Origin: a bacterium | GTDB lineage: Bacteria; Ratteibacteria; UBA8468; B48-G9; DTJG01 | Reading direction: 5' to 3' | DNA length: 6,002 bases | Assembly (NCBI GenBank): GCA_026418655.1 | Contig: JAOAAW010000045.1 | Location: forward strand, 1-6,002 | Shown: positions 1-5,947 of the stretch, in pieces | How positions within the stretch are numbered: position 1 is the first letter of the stretch | How the letters are laid out: every line of letters begins with the position of its first letter | Translations under genes and position numbers: made by a program | Notes under the pieces: model-generated | Databases searched by the model: none | The model's input: the letters and a program-made list of their open reading frames with translations, nothing else | What the model was told of the DNA's origin: nothing

Positions 1-30
1 TCGGCAGCGTCAGATGTGTATAAGAGACAG
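1..30 (+). other. Nextera/Tn5 library adapter (non-genomic)
   Basis: Bases 12-30 are the 19-bp Tn5 mosaic end AGATGTGTATAAGAGACAG, and bases 1-11 are the tail of the Illumina Nextera Read-1 linker (TCGGCAGCGTC). This is untrimmed library sequence, not biology. Genomic sequence begins at about base 31, so anything upstream of rpsU is unknown. Confidence 0.97.
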
Positions 31-46
31 ATATAGATAAGTATTA

Positions 47-58
47 GGGAGGGGGTGA
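47..58 (+). promoter_or_regulatory. Purine-rich Shine-Dalgarno before rpsU
   Basis: GGGAGGGGGTGA is a strong anti-SD match. Its spacing fits an ATG at 59-61 (6 nt after GGAGG) better than the GTG at 69 that opens the S21 frame. The ATG frame encodes only nine residues (MYLSGKTTA) before TGA at 86-88. The site therefore either serves a tiny overlapping ORF, acts on GTG 69 with long spacing, or marks a 1-base error between 59 and 85. Confidence 0.6.
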
Positions 59-68
59 ATGTATCTAA

Positions 69-236
69 GTGGAAAAACAACAGCATGAACATTTTGAAAA
101 ACTGTTTAAGCAGTTTAAACGAGAAGTTGAAAAAGAGGGAATCATCCGAGAGATAAAAAAACGTGAGTTTTATGAAAAGCCCAGCCAATTAAGAAGACGA
201 AAAAAAATAAAGAAATACAGACCACAAACAGTATAA
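69..236 (+). CDS. rpsU: 30S ribosomal protein S21 (bS21)
   Basis: This 55-residue basic protein is a component of the small ribosomal subunit, located near the anti-Shine-Dalgarno region of 16S rRNA and important for initiation. It is recognised by the S21 core: FEKLFKQFKREVEKEGI (residues 9-25), then IREIKKREFYEKPS (26-39) and a Lys/Arg-rich tail. In typical S21 the same block reads roughly ExxEKALRRFKRxxEKxGIL, then a KRREYYEKPS-like stretch. GTG 69 is the only start available in this frame because TAA (66-68) lies directly before it. That start gives an N-terminus one or two residues shorter than usual, and SD spacing is long, so the exact start is uncertain. The stop at 234-236 is one base from the next ATG, so rpsU and the kinase gene are probably co-transcribed. 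An A8 run (200-207) lies in the basic tail but stays in frame. Confidence 0.88.
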   Translation: MEKQQHEHFEKLFKQFKREVEKEGIIREIKKREFYEKPSQLRRRKKIKKYRPQTV

Positions 237-237
237 A

Positions 238-555
238 ATGCAGAGAAAACAGTTTGTAACCATCGGATTGAACCCATGTATTGATATAAACTGCATCGCG
301 GAGAAATTAAAAGTTGATGATGTTATAAGGATAAAAGAAAAGAAAATCTCAGCGGGTGGAAAGGCATTCAATATAGCGAAATTCTTATACAAACATAATC
401 AGTATGTTAAACCAATCGGAATTATTGGTGGGCATAATGGAATTATATTTAAAAAACTATTGAGAACTGAAAATATCCCTGTTAATCATCTTATTAAAAT
501 TAACAACGATATTAGAGAGAATTACAATTTTTTTTTAAAGATGGCCTTGTGCTAA
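238..555 (+). CDS. PfkB-family hexose-phosphate kinase, N-terminal part (frameshifted)
   Basis: This is the N-terminal third of a ribokinase-fold sugar kinase of the 1-phosphofructokinase/tagatose-6-phosphate kinase type. The opening VTIGLNPCIDINCIAEKL (7-24) matches the TLNPAIDxT-like start of FruK/LacC. The substrate-binding glycine motif SAGGKAFNIAKFL (38-50) matches AGGKGxNVAxxL, and GIIGGHNG (61-68) matches the following strand. Family similarity continues to about residue 100 (NYNFFLK); the frame then runs off in MALC and stops at 553-555. Homology resumes in the -1 frame, at KDGLVLRFNEPGPT, so this is one gene in two frames rather than a genuine 105-residue protein. No clear Shine-Dalgarno lies before ATG 238; with a one-base gap after rpsU, translation is probably coupled. 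No fru or lac PTS genes are nearby, so the substrate is unassigned. Confidence 0.82.
   Translation: MQRKQFVTIGLNPCIDINCIAEKLKVDDVIRIKEKKISAGGKAFNIAKFLYKHNQYVKPIGIIGGHNGIIFKKLLRTENIPVNHLIKINNDIRENYNFFLKMALC
528..540 (+). promoter_or_regulatory. T9 run with in-phase U UUU UUA slippery heptamer
   Basis: Nine T (528-536) are followed by AAAG. In the upstream frame the codons are AAT TTT TTT TTA AAG, so T531-A537 is a canonical X XXY YYZ heptamer in the right phase. A -1 slip makes the next codon AAA (537-539), then GAT GGC, which restores the kinase frame. Adding one T by polymerase slippage does the same. A one-base deletion artefact or mutation is equally possible. I see no strong downstream hairpin, only a weak 4-bp GGCC/GGTC pairing. 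Confidence 0.5.
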
Positions 556-1238
556 GATTTAATGAACCAGGTCCTACCATAAATAAAAAAGATACAAAAA
601 AAATTCTTGATCTCATTACTGGTATGAATTTTCTTCCCGAAACATGGATACTTATATGTGGTAGTTTACCTCCTGGCATGCCTGAAAATTTCTATGGGAT
701 ACTGATAGATGAAATAAAAAAGAAAAGTAAAAGTGTTTATCTTGGACTTGATGCTGATTGTAATTTCCTTAAATATGGAATCTCATCCATTCCTGACCTG
801 ATAAAGCCAAATATAATAGAACTCGAAAGGCTTCTCTCAAAGGAAATCAAAAACTTAAGCCAGCTGAGAGATGCTGGTAAGATGCTTTTGAAGAAGGGCA
901 TTTCTTATATACTGGTTACATTGGGAAAAAATGGTGCTGCGGGATTTTCAAACGAAGGTTTTTTCTATGCAAGAGGTCCCTCAGTTAAAAATGCAGGTTG
1001 TGTTGGATGTGGTGATGTTTTTTTGGCAGGCTTCGCTTTATCTTTTTCAGAAACAAAAAGTTTTAAAGAATCCCTCAGATTTGCAACTGCGGCTGCAACT
1101 GCAAAAGCTGCTGAACGATTCACTGATATACCGGAACCAATCAAGGTGAGAAGGTTTCTAAAAGAGATTTTTGTCAAGAACTTTGATGAGATTGACGGAA
1201 AAATAAAAATATCAGAGCTCCGAGAAGTGCCTGTGTAA
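549..1238 (+). CDS. PfkB-family hexose-phosphate kinase, C-terminal part (frameshifted)
   Basis: This is the catalytic two-thirds of the same kinase. GTG 549 is only a nominal start: family-like sequence already begins at 537 (KDGLVLRFNEPGP). Counting from 549, visible motifs are GSLPPGMPENFY (38-49), LIKPNIIELERLL (84-96), the nucleotide-binding VTLGKNGAAGF (123-133), and VGCGDVFLAGFA (152-163). In the last, GCGD replaces the usual GAGD and keeps the catalytic aspartate. All ATP and catalytic motifs are present, so the gene looks functional apart from the frame break; the rejoined protein would be 333 residues, against about 310 for FruK. The surplus is a roughly 20-residue C-terminal tail (from about residue 210) that coincides with the overlap with the convergent membrane-protein gene. 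It is most like 1-phosphofructokinase or tagatose-6-phosphate kinase, and the sequence alone does not separate these. Confidence 0.85.
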   Translation: MLRFNEPGPTINKKDTKKILDLITGMNFLPETWILICGSLPPGMPENFYGILIDEIKKKSKSVYLGLDADCNFLKYGISSIPDLIKPNIIELERLLSKEIKNLSQLRDAGKMLLKKGISYILVTLGKNGAAGFSNEGFFYARGPSVKNAGCVGCGDVFLAGFALSFSETKSFKESLRFATAAATAKAAERFTDIPEPIKVRRFLKEIFVKNFDEIDGKIKISELREVPV

Positions 1239-2175
1239 GAATCAACATAAGATTTATAAGTGCCATTGCCAGGGCAGAATCTTTTCCCATATAGGATTGA
1301 AAGAAAAAAAGATAGCCATATTCTCTGATTCCAAGACCACCAATGGAAGGTACTATAGCAGAAAGCCATATGATTGGAATAAAAACAAAAAATAGTGGAA
1401 ATGGGACAGGTGAATATCCTTTAAGTGAGACAAATGTAGCTGCAAAATACTGAATATAAATTGAAAGAATTTGAACAGTAACACTTGCAAATATAGCTTT
1501 TATTAAAACACGCCTTTTAATACCATAATTTCTTAAATGACTATAGAAGGCTTTTAACTTCTGCCTTAACTTAGCAGGGAAAATTTTCCCTACTAAAATT
1601 GCAAGTTTGTCCCAAAGAATTAAAAGCCATATAAAAAGAACAAGAATCAGAAGTGATAAAAGTACAATTTTTAGCTTTGCGGGTAAGTTTTTTTCATATG
1701 AAAGAAGACTTATTATTGCCATTACTACAATTGTTGAAGATCCAATAAAACGGTCAAAAAGAACGGATGTACCGAGTTTCAATTTTTCTTTACGTCCTCT
1801 GGTAATATACAAAATTTTAACAGCATCACCACCTGTTCCGGTAGGCAGCAAGACATTGAAATACAAACCAATCAATGATAGTTTCCAAACATAAAGAAAA
1901 GAAATTTCCTTTTTAAAGTCATCCAGAATAAAATACCATCTTAGGGCTATAAAAAAAGTTATTAAATAATTGATCAATAACATCCACAACAGAATACAAA
2001 CAGAAATGTTTTTCATGATGAATGAAAGCTGGGAAAAATCAATTTTTTGCATTACAAGGACAATAAAAAATAGGCTGATAGATGTTTTAACTGTGATAAT
2101 AAGCCACTGTTTGAATCCATTATTCTTTCTTATCTTTTGTAACCACTTCTTTCCTGATTCTATCAAGTATTCCAT
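1174..2175 (-). CDS. YbhN/AglD-type integral membrane protein (lysylphosphatidylglycerol synthase TM-domain family)
   Basis: This 333-residue polytopic inner-membrane protein resembles the stand-alone transmembrane domain of MprF-like lipid flippase/synthases (UPF0104, LPG_synthase_TM). Family motifs appear in order: ALRWYFIL (77-84), NVLLPTGTGGDAVKIL (107-122), LFDRFIGSS (139-147) and PSIGGLGIREYGYLFF (276-291). About seven or eight hydrophobic segments are visible (roughly 28-44, 57-76, 99-112, 143-159, 168-187, 225-247, 257-275, 303-326). There is no soluble catalytic domain, so it is not an aminoacyl-lipid synthase; lipid or polyprenyl-glycan transport is inferred only. ATG 2175 lies inside nusB (56-nt overlap) and is preceded by AGGAAAG with 7-nt spacing, which supports this start; TTG 2166 is an alternative. 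It is the last gene of the rib-nusB cluster, and its 3' end overlaps the kinase gene. Confidence 0.85.
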   Translation of the reverse strand: MEYLIESGKKWLQKIRKNNGFKQWLIITVKTSISLFFIVLVMQKIDFSQLSFIMKNISVCILLWMLLINYLITFFIALRWYFILDDFKKEISFLYVWKLSLIGLYFNVLLPTGTGGDAVKILYITRGRKEKLKLGTSVLFDRFIGSSTIVVMAIISLLSYEKNLPAKLKIVLLSLLILVLFIWLLILWDKLAILVGKIFPAKLRQKLKAFYSHLRNYGIKRRVLIKAIFASVTVQILSIYIQYFAATFVSLKGYSPVPFPLFFVFIPIIWLSAIVPSIGGLGIREYGYLFFFQSYMGKDSALAMALINLMLILTQALLGALIFLFFRQSHQSS

Positions 2176-2542
2176 TTATAAACTTTCCTGAGTCCTGCGA
2201 ACTGTAAATTTTAGAAATTTCAATCGCTTCATTAATCACTACAATATCCGGTACTTCAGAAAAAATCATCTCATAAACACCAATTCTTAAAATATTTCTA
2301 TCAATATAGCTCATTCTTGATATATGCCAGTTGATGCTATATTTCGCAAGGAGATTATCAATATAATTTCTATTTTTTATGACTCCACACACGAGCGTCA
2401 TAACTTTTGGATAGAGTTCTTCATCAATATGTTTTTCTTTTAGCACTCTTATTGCTTCTTGCTTGGTCATAGTGTTCTGTATATCAAGTTGATAACAGAC
2501 CTCAAGGGCCAATATTCTGGTTTTACGGGCTAATTTTTTCAT
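2120..2542 (-). CDS. nusB: Transcription antitermination protein NusB
   Basis: This 140-residue all-helical RNA-binding protein pairs with NusE (S10) on boxA of rRNA leaders to form the antitermination complex. The length is typical. The N-terminal half has ARKTRILALEVCYQLD (5-20), the usual ARxxALQxLYQxD region, with Cys in the usual Leu place. The C-terminal half is strongly conserved: RMSYIDRNILRIGVYEM (76-92), then VPDIVVINEAIEISKIYSS (97-115) and GKFINGILDRI (119-129). ATG 2542 overlaps the ribH stop in an ATGA, and no strong SD is visible (only GAAAG), so translation is probably coupled to ribH. The ribH-nusB order is widespread in bacteria. The last 18 codons overlap the start of the following membrane-protein gene. 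Confidence 0.96.
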   Translation of the reverse strand: MKKLARKTRILALEVCYQLDIQNTMTKQEAIRVLKEKHIDEELYPKVMTLVCGVIKNRNYIDNLLAKYSINWHISRMSYIDRNILRIGVYEMIFSEVPDIVVINEAIEISKIYSSQDSGKFINGILDRIRKEVVTKDKKE

Positions 2543-3003
2543 TTAAGACTTTCATTGATATTTGACATCTCTATAGCAGAAAGAGCTGCTGCCCATCCTT
2601 TATTTCCCATCTTGGTTCCTGCTCTTTCAGTCGCTTGTTCAATACTATCAGCTATTATGATGCCATAGGTCACAGGTACCACCCCTTCGCTGTTGATCTG
2701 TCCCAGAATTCTTGTCACCTGGCCTGCAACATATTCAAAATGAGGAGTGGCACCTCTTAAAATAACACCAAGACATATCAAAGCATGATATTTTCCTGAA
2801 TTTGCCATTTTCCTTGCAACAAAGCCAATTTCAAAAGAACCAGGAACCCACACAACATCAATATTTTGACTTACAGCACCATGCCTTATCAAGCAATCAA
2901 CTGCTCCATCAAGAAGATTTTTGGTCAAAAATTCATTAAATCTGCTCACGACTATACCGAAACGTTTTCCTTCTGCTACGAGCTTTCCCTCAAGGATATT
3001 CAT
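2539..3003 (-). CDS. ribH: 6,7-dimethyl-8-ribityllumazine synthase
   Basis: Lumazine synthase condenses 5-amino-6-ribitylaminouracil with 3,4-dihydroxy-2-butanone 4-phosphate, the penultimate step of riboflavin synthesis. The protein is cytosolic and usually a pentamer or 60-subunit capsid. The 154-residue length is typical. Motifs seen are VVSRFNEF (18-25), VPGSFEI (53-59), LGVILRGATPHFEYVA (78-93) with His88 in the catalytic position, and ERAGTKMGNKGWAAA (126-140) with the phosphate-binding RAGxKxGNKG. The start overlaps the ribBA stop by 4 nt (ATGA) and has the best Shine-Dalgarno of the operon. Nothing essential is missing. Confidence 0.97.
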   Translation of the reverse strand: MNILEGKLVAEGKRFGIVVSRFNEFLTKNLLDGAVDCLIRHGAVSQNIDVVWVPGSFEIGFVARKMANSGKYHALICLGVILRGATPHFEYVAGQVTRILGQINSEGVVPVTYGIIIADSIEQATERAGTKMGNKGWAAALSAIEMSNINESLK

Positions 3004-4241
3004 TTTTCCTCCTTTTCAATATTTATAAGGTGTTTCATTTTCATCTTTTTCGCCTTAAGATACTTCAGTGAAAACGGTGTCGGAGGTACCTCAATTGAAA
3101 CCCGTTCAATAATGTTAATTCCATAACCTTCAAGTCCTACAATTTTTCGTGGATTATTAGTAAGAAGACGGATATCTGTGAAACCAAGGTCAAGCAAAAT
3201 CTGTGCGCCAATTCCATAGTCTCTCAAATCATCCGGATAACCAAGATAAAGATTTGCCTCAACAGTATCAAGATTTTTCTCCTCCTGAAGTTTGTATGCT
3301 CTGAGCTTATCTTCCAATCCTATTCCTCTTCCTTCCTGGGGTAGGTATATCAAAGCTCCACCTTCCTTAGCAATCAACGACAAAGCCCTATGAAGTTGTT
3401 CTCCACAATCACATTTGAAAGAATGAAAAATATCTCCAGTAAGACATTGGGAGTGCACTCTTACAAGTGGAACCTTCCTATTATCAGAAATCTTTTTAAC
3501 AAGAGCAAGATGATTATTAAATTCAATCTTGTCTCTATAGAGAAAAAGTTCAAATATACCAAACCTGGTCGGTAATTCAACTGACAGTACACGCTCAACA
3601 AGTTTTTCTCTCTTTCTTCTGTATTTGATCAGATCAGCAATAGTAATTATCTTCAATTTATATTTTTTTGCGTATTTCACAAGTTCTGGCATTTTCGCCA
3701 TTGAACCATCCTCAGCCATTATTTCACAGATTACACCTGCCGGATAATGCCCTGCAAGTCTGGCAAGATCAACCGCTGCTTCAGTATGTCCGGCCCGTAC
3801 CAACACCCCACCATCTCTTGCTTTTATCGGAAATACGTGTCCTGGCCTGGCAAGATCTTCTGGTTTTGATTCAGGAGATATTAAAACCTTTATTGTTTTT
3901 GTTCTGTCAAAGGCTGAAATTCCTGTTGTAACACCATGTTTTGCATCAACGGAAACAGTGAAACTTGTATGATGTAAAGCTGTATTTTCTTCTACCATGG
4001 GAGTAAGATTTAACTGCTTTATTCTTTCCTCTGTCAGTGCCACACAGATAAGGCCTCTTGCATACTTTGCCATAAAATTTATATGAGAAGGGGTTACTTT
4101 CTGAGCAGAACAGATTAAATCGCCTTCATTTTCTCTTTGTGCATCATCAACAACTATTACAAACTTACCCTTTTTAAAATCCCTGATCGCATCATCGATA
4201 TTGCTTGTCTCACATAATTGCTTCTTTACTGATTTTCCCAT
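3000..4241 (-). CDS. ribBA: Bifunctional 3,4-dihydroxy-2-butanone 4-phosphate synthase / GTP cyclohydrolase II
   Basis: This 413-residue protein starts both branches of riboflavin synthesis. The N-terminal domain (about 14-206) makes dihydroxybutanone phosphate from ribulose-5-phosphate, with DDAQRENEGDLI (32-43), HGVTTGISAFDR (102-113), RPGHVFPIKARDGG (132-145) and RAGHTEAAVDLARLAG (149-164). The C-terminal domain (about 220-405) opens GTP, with zinc ligands Cys266, Cys277 and Cys279 in HSQCLTGDIFHSFKCDCG. It also has QEGRGIGLEDKLRAYKLQ (302-319), DTVEAN (325-330), DYGIGAQIL (341-349) and TNNPRKIVGL (361-370). Both domains look complete. One oddity is Pro301 where the family usually has Arg (YLRQEGR). 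ATG 4241 lies inside ribE (32-nt overlap); it is the only start before the DHBP core, has no visible SD, and adds about 14 residues to the usual N-terminus. Confidence 0.97.
   Translation of the reverse strand: MGKSVKKQLCETSNIDDAIRDFKKGKFVIVVDDAQRENEGDLICSAQKVTPSHINFMAKYARGLICVALTEERIKQLNLTPMVEENTALHHTSFTVSVDAKHGVTTGISAFDRTKTIKVLISPESKPEDLARPGHVFPIKARDGGVLVRAGHTEAAVDLARLAGHYPAGVICEIMAEDGSMAKMPELVKYAKKYKLKIITIADLIKYRRKREKLVERVLSVELPTRFGIFELFLYRDKIEFNNHLALVKKISDNRKVPLVRVHSQCLTGDIFHSFKCDCGEQLHRALSLIAKEGGALIYLPQEGRGIGLEDKLRAYKLQEEKNLDTVEANLYLGYPDDLRDYGIGAQILLDLGFTDIRLLTNNPRKIVGLEGYGINIIERVSIEVPPTPFSLKYLKAKKMKMKHLINIEKEEK
3008..3015 (-). promoter_or_regulatory. Strong ribH ribosome-binding site inside ribBA
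   Basis: On the minus strand AAAGGAGG lies 4 nt before the ribH ATG (3003), embedded in the last codons of ribBA (encoding EKEEK). The starts of ribE, ribBA and nusB lack a comparable SD, so ribH may be translated more strongly than its neighbours. That inference would fit the need for many lumazine synthase subunits per capsid. Confidence 0.75.
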
Positions 4242-4839
4242 TTTTTTTGCGAAGATTTATGTTGGTTTCAACTAAAACCTTTGCAATCATGTCAATTTCA
4301 ACATTAACCTCATCACCTATTTTTTTATCTCTCATCGTGGTATTTTTTATTGTATGAGGAATGAGCCAAATCGCAATATTATCATTTATTATGTCCGCAA
4401 TGGTCAGTGAAATTCCATCTATACCAACCGAGCCCTTCTTTACAAAATATATTTTGTATTGAGAAGGGATTTTCACTAAAATTATTGAGTTTTCACCCTG
4501 TTTTCTCTTGGATGTTATTCTGGTCTTAAAATCTATATGTCCGGTGAGGAGATGTCCACCAATTCTTGTACCATATTTTGCAGCCCTTTCTAAATTCACT
4601 GAAATTCCGTATCTGATTTTTCCGAGTGTAGTCAACCTTAATGTCTCGGGTGATAAACTCGCGTAGAAAACGTTCCTATTAATATCTTCAACCGTCAAAC
4701 AAACACCGTCAACGCTTATACTGTCACCCACCTTCAAATCATCGAAAATTTTTGAGGCTATTATTCCTACTGATATTGTCGTTGACCTATCCTTCCTTTC
4801 AATCACAGTACCGATTTCTTCAATGATTCCTGTGAACAT
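4210..4839 (-). CDS. ribE: Riboflavin synthase, alpha chain
   Basis: Riboflavin synthase dismutates two lumazine molecules to riboflavin and 5-amino-6-ribitylaminouracil. The protein is a trimer in which each subunit has two repeated lumazine-binding beta-barrels. The barrels are visible as an internal repeat. The first (1-97) begins MFTGIIEEIG and carries ISVDGVCLTV (41-50) and SPETLRLTTLG (63-73). The second (98-194) begins LTGHID and carries KGSVGIDGISLTIADI (135-150) and IPHTIKNTT (160-168). NLERAAKYGTRIGGHLLTGH (82-101) bridges them. The length (209) is normal and the MFTGI start is near-universal, which fixes ATG 4839 although no SD is present. It overlaps ribD by 20 nt. The symbol follows the ribE (E. 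coli ribC) usage; in Bacillus the same gene is called ribB. Confidence 0.96.
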   Translation of the reverse strand: MFTGIIEEIGTVIERKDRSTTISVGIIASKIFDDLKVGDSISVDGVCLTVEDINRNVFYASLSPETLRLTTLGKIRYGISVNLERAAKYGTRIGGHLLTGHIDFKTRITSKRKQGENSIILVKIPSQYKIYFVKKGSVGIDGISLTIADIINDNIAIWLIPHTIKNTTMRDKKIGDEVNVEIDMIAKVLVETNINLRKKNGKISKEAIM

Positions 4840-5947
4840 TTTTAAAAGTTATCATTATATCATTTTTAAATTTTTTCACTTCCTCAAGTAAAATTCCCGA
4901 TTCTCCATCAAGTGGTATTAATTTACCTTCAAAAGGCGGATAAACTGCTGGGCCACCAATAATTTTGCCTCCGATAAAAACAACAATTGAATCAAAAAGT
5001 CCATAATCATAAAATGTGGTCAAAATTCTCGTACCACCTTCAACAAAAATCTTTCCAATGCCTGCTGAATAAAGATAATTTAATACTTCTTTAATACTTA
5101 AAAGTCCATCTTTCACATTCTTTTCCACTTCAACCAGTTGTACATTCTCAGGAAATGATTTTCTGTTTGATAAATTTTCTTTTGCTTTAAAAATTATCAC
5201 CTTACTAGATATATTTGAAAAAACTTTTGCATCAGGTGGAATTTTAAGGTTACTGTCAAGAATAAGCTTGAAAAACCTTTTTTTTTCTATCAATTTTTTT
5301 TTTATTCCTTTTGGAATGCAAAAGTCCAATAATGGATTATCTTGCAATATGGTTCTGGAACCAACAAGTATCGCATCATATTCAAATCTGAGTTCCTTTT
5401 GAAATATTCTTGCATCTTCTGAAGTAATCCATTGTGATCTGCCATGTCTATCCGCTATTTTTCCATCAATACTCATTGCCCACTTAAGGGTGATGTATGG
5501 TCTCTTTTTTTCAATGTAAATGAAATAGGCATCATTTAATTTTCTAGCCTGGTTTTCAAGCAAACCATATCTAACTTCTATTCCGTTTTGTTTAAGGATC
5601 TCAATACTCTTTCCTGCAACAAGTGGGTTTGGGTCCTTTGTACAGAAAACCACCTTTTTTATACCTGTTTTAATAATCAAGTCAGTACATGGTGGTGTCT
5701 TACCATAATGGCAGCATGGTTCAAGATTAACATACAATGTTGCGCCCTTTGCCTTGATTCCTGCCATTTTTATTGCTTCCACTTCAGCATGAGAATGTCC
5801 AAATGCCTGATGCCAACCCTGACCCACTATATGATTACCCTTAACAACCAGTGCACCTACCATGGGATTTGGACTTACAAGACCCAGACCTTTTTTCGCA
5901 AGCATTAGGCATTTATTGAGAAAAAACTCATCTCTGGATTGTCTCAT
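4820..5947 (-). CDS. ribD: Bifunctional pyrimidine deaminase / reductase RibD
   Basis: RibD deaminates the 2,5-diaminopyrimidine product of GTP cyclohydrolase II and then reduces its ribosyl side chain with NADPH. From ATG 5947 it is 375 residues, the usual size. The deaminase domain (1-145) has SPNPMVGALVV (25-35), the zinc and proton-shuttle motif HAE (53-55), and PCCHYGKTPPCTDLI (77-91), whose cysteines are zinc ligands. The reductase domain (about 149-370) has LKWAMSIDGKIA (154-165), SQWITSEDAR (171-180), DAILVGSRTILQDNP (191-205) and VEGGTRILTTF (302-312). After DNPLL the family normally has Thr-x-Arg; here it is DFC, so the arginine is replaced by Cys210. The frame can be read further upstream as MYKRQ..., but that is translated adapter. 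ATG 5947 has AGGA 6 nt upstream and an ATGA overlap with a preceding gene. A10 and A9 runs near residues 215-223 remain in frame. Confidence 0.95.
   Translation of the reverse strand: MRQSRDEFFLNKCLMLAKKGLGLVSPNPMVGALVVKGNHIVGQGWHQAFGHSHAEVEAIKMAGIKAKGATLYVNLEPCCHYGKTPPCTDLIIKTGIKKVVFCTKDPNPLVAGKSIEILKQNGIEVRYGLLENQARKLNDAYFIYIEKKRPYITLKWAMSIDGKIADRHGRSQWITSEDARIFQKELRFEYDAILVGSRTILQDNPLLDFCIPKGIKKKLIEKKRFFKLILDSNLKIPPDAKVFSNISSKVIIFKAKENLSNRKSFPENVQLVEVEKNVKDGLLSIKEVLNYLYSAGIGKIFVEGGTRILTTFYDYGLFDSIVVFIGGKIIGGPAVYPPFEGKLIPLDGESGILLEEVKKFKNDIMITFKNVHRNH

Noticed and set aside
31..46. A -10-like TATAGAT before rpsU
   Set aside because: Any -35 would fall in adapter sequence, and AT-rich DNA gives such matches by chance.
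931..1149. Plus-strand +1-frame ORF of 72 codons within the kinase
   Set aside because: The conserved GCGD kinase frame explains this region.
1255..1277. Possible terminator hairpin around TGCCATTGCCAGGGCA
   Set aside because: The stem is about 4 bp with no T run, and it lies inside the membrane-protein coding region.
965..1369. Minus-strand open frame of 134 codons
   Set aside because: It lies antisense to conserved kinase codons and overlaps the membrane gene, with no recognisable domain.
1607..2191. Plus-strand open frames within the membrane-protein and nusB genes
   Set aside because: They are shadows of well-supported minus-strand genes and lack motifs.
2866..3931. Plus-strand open frames opposite ribH and ribBA, and one opposite ribD near 5588-5908
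   Set aside because: All are antisense to strongly conserved riboflavin genes, with no SD or homology that I can recognise.
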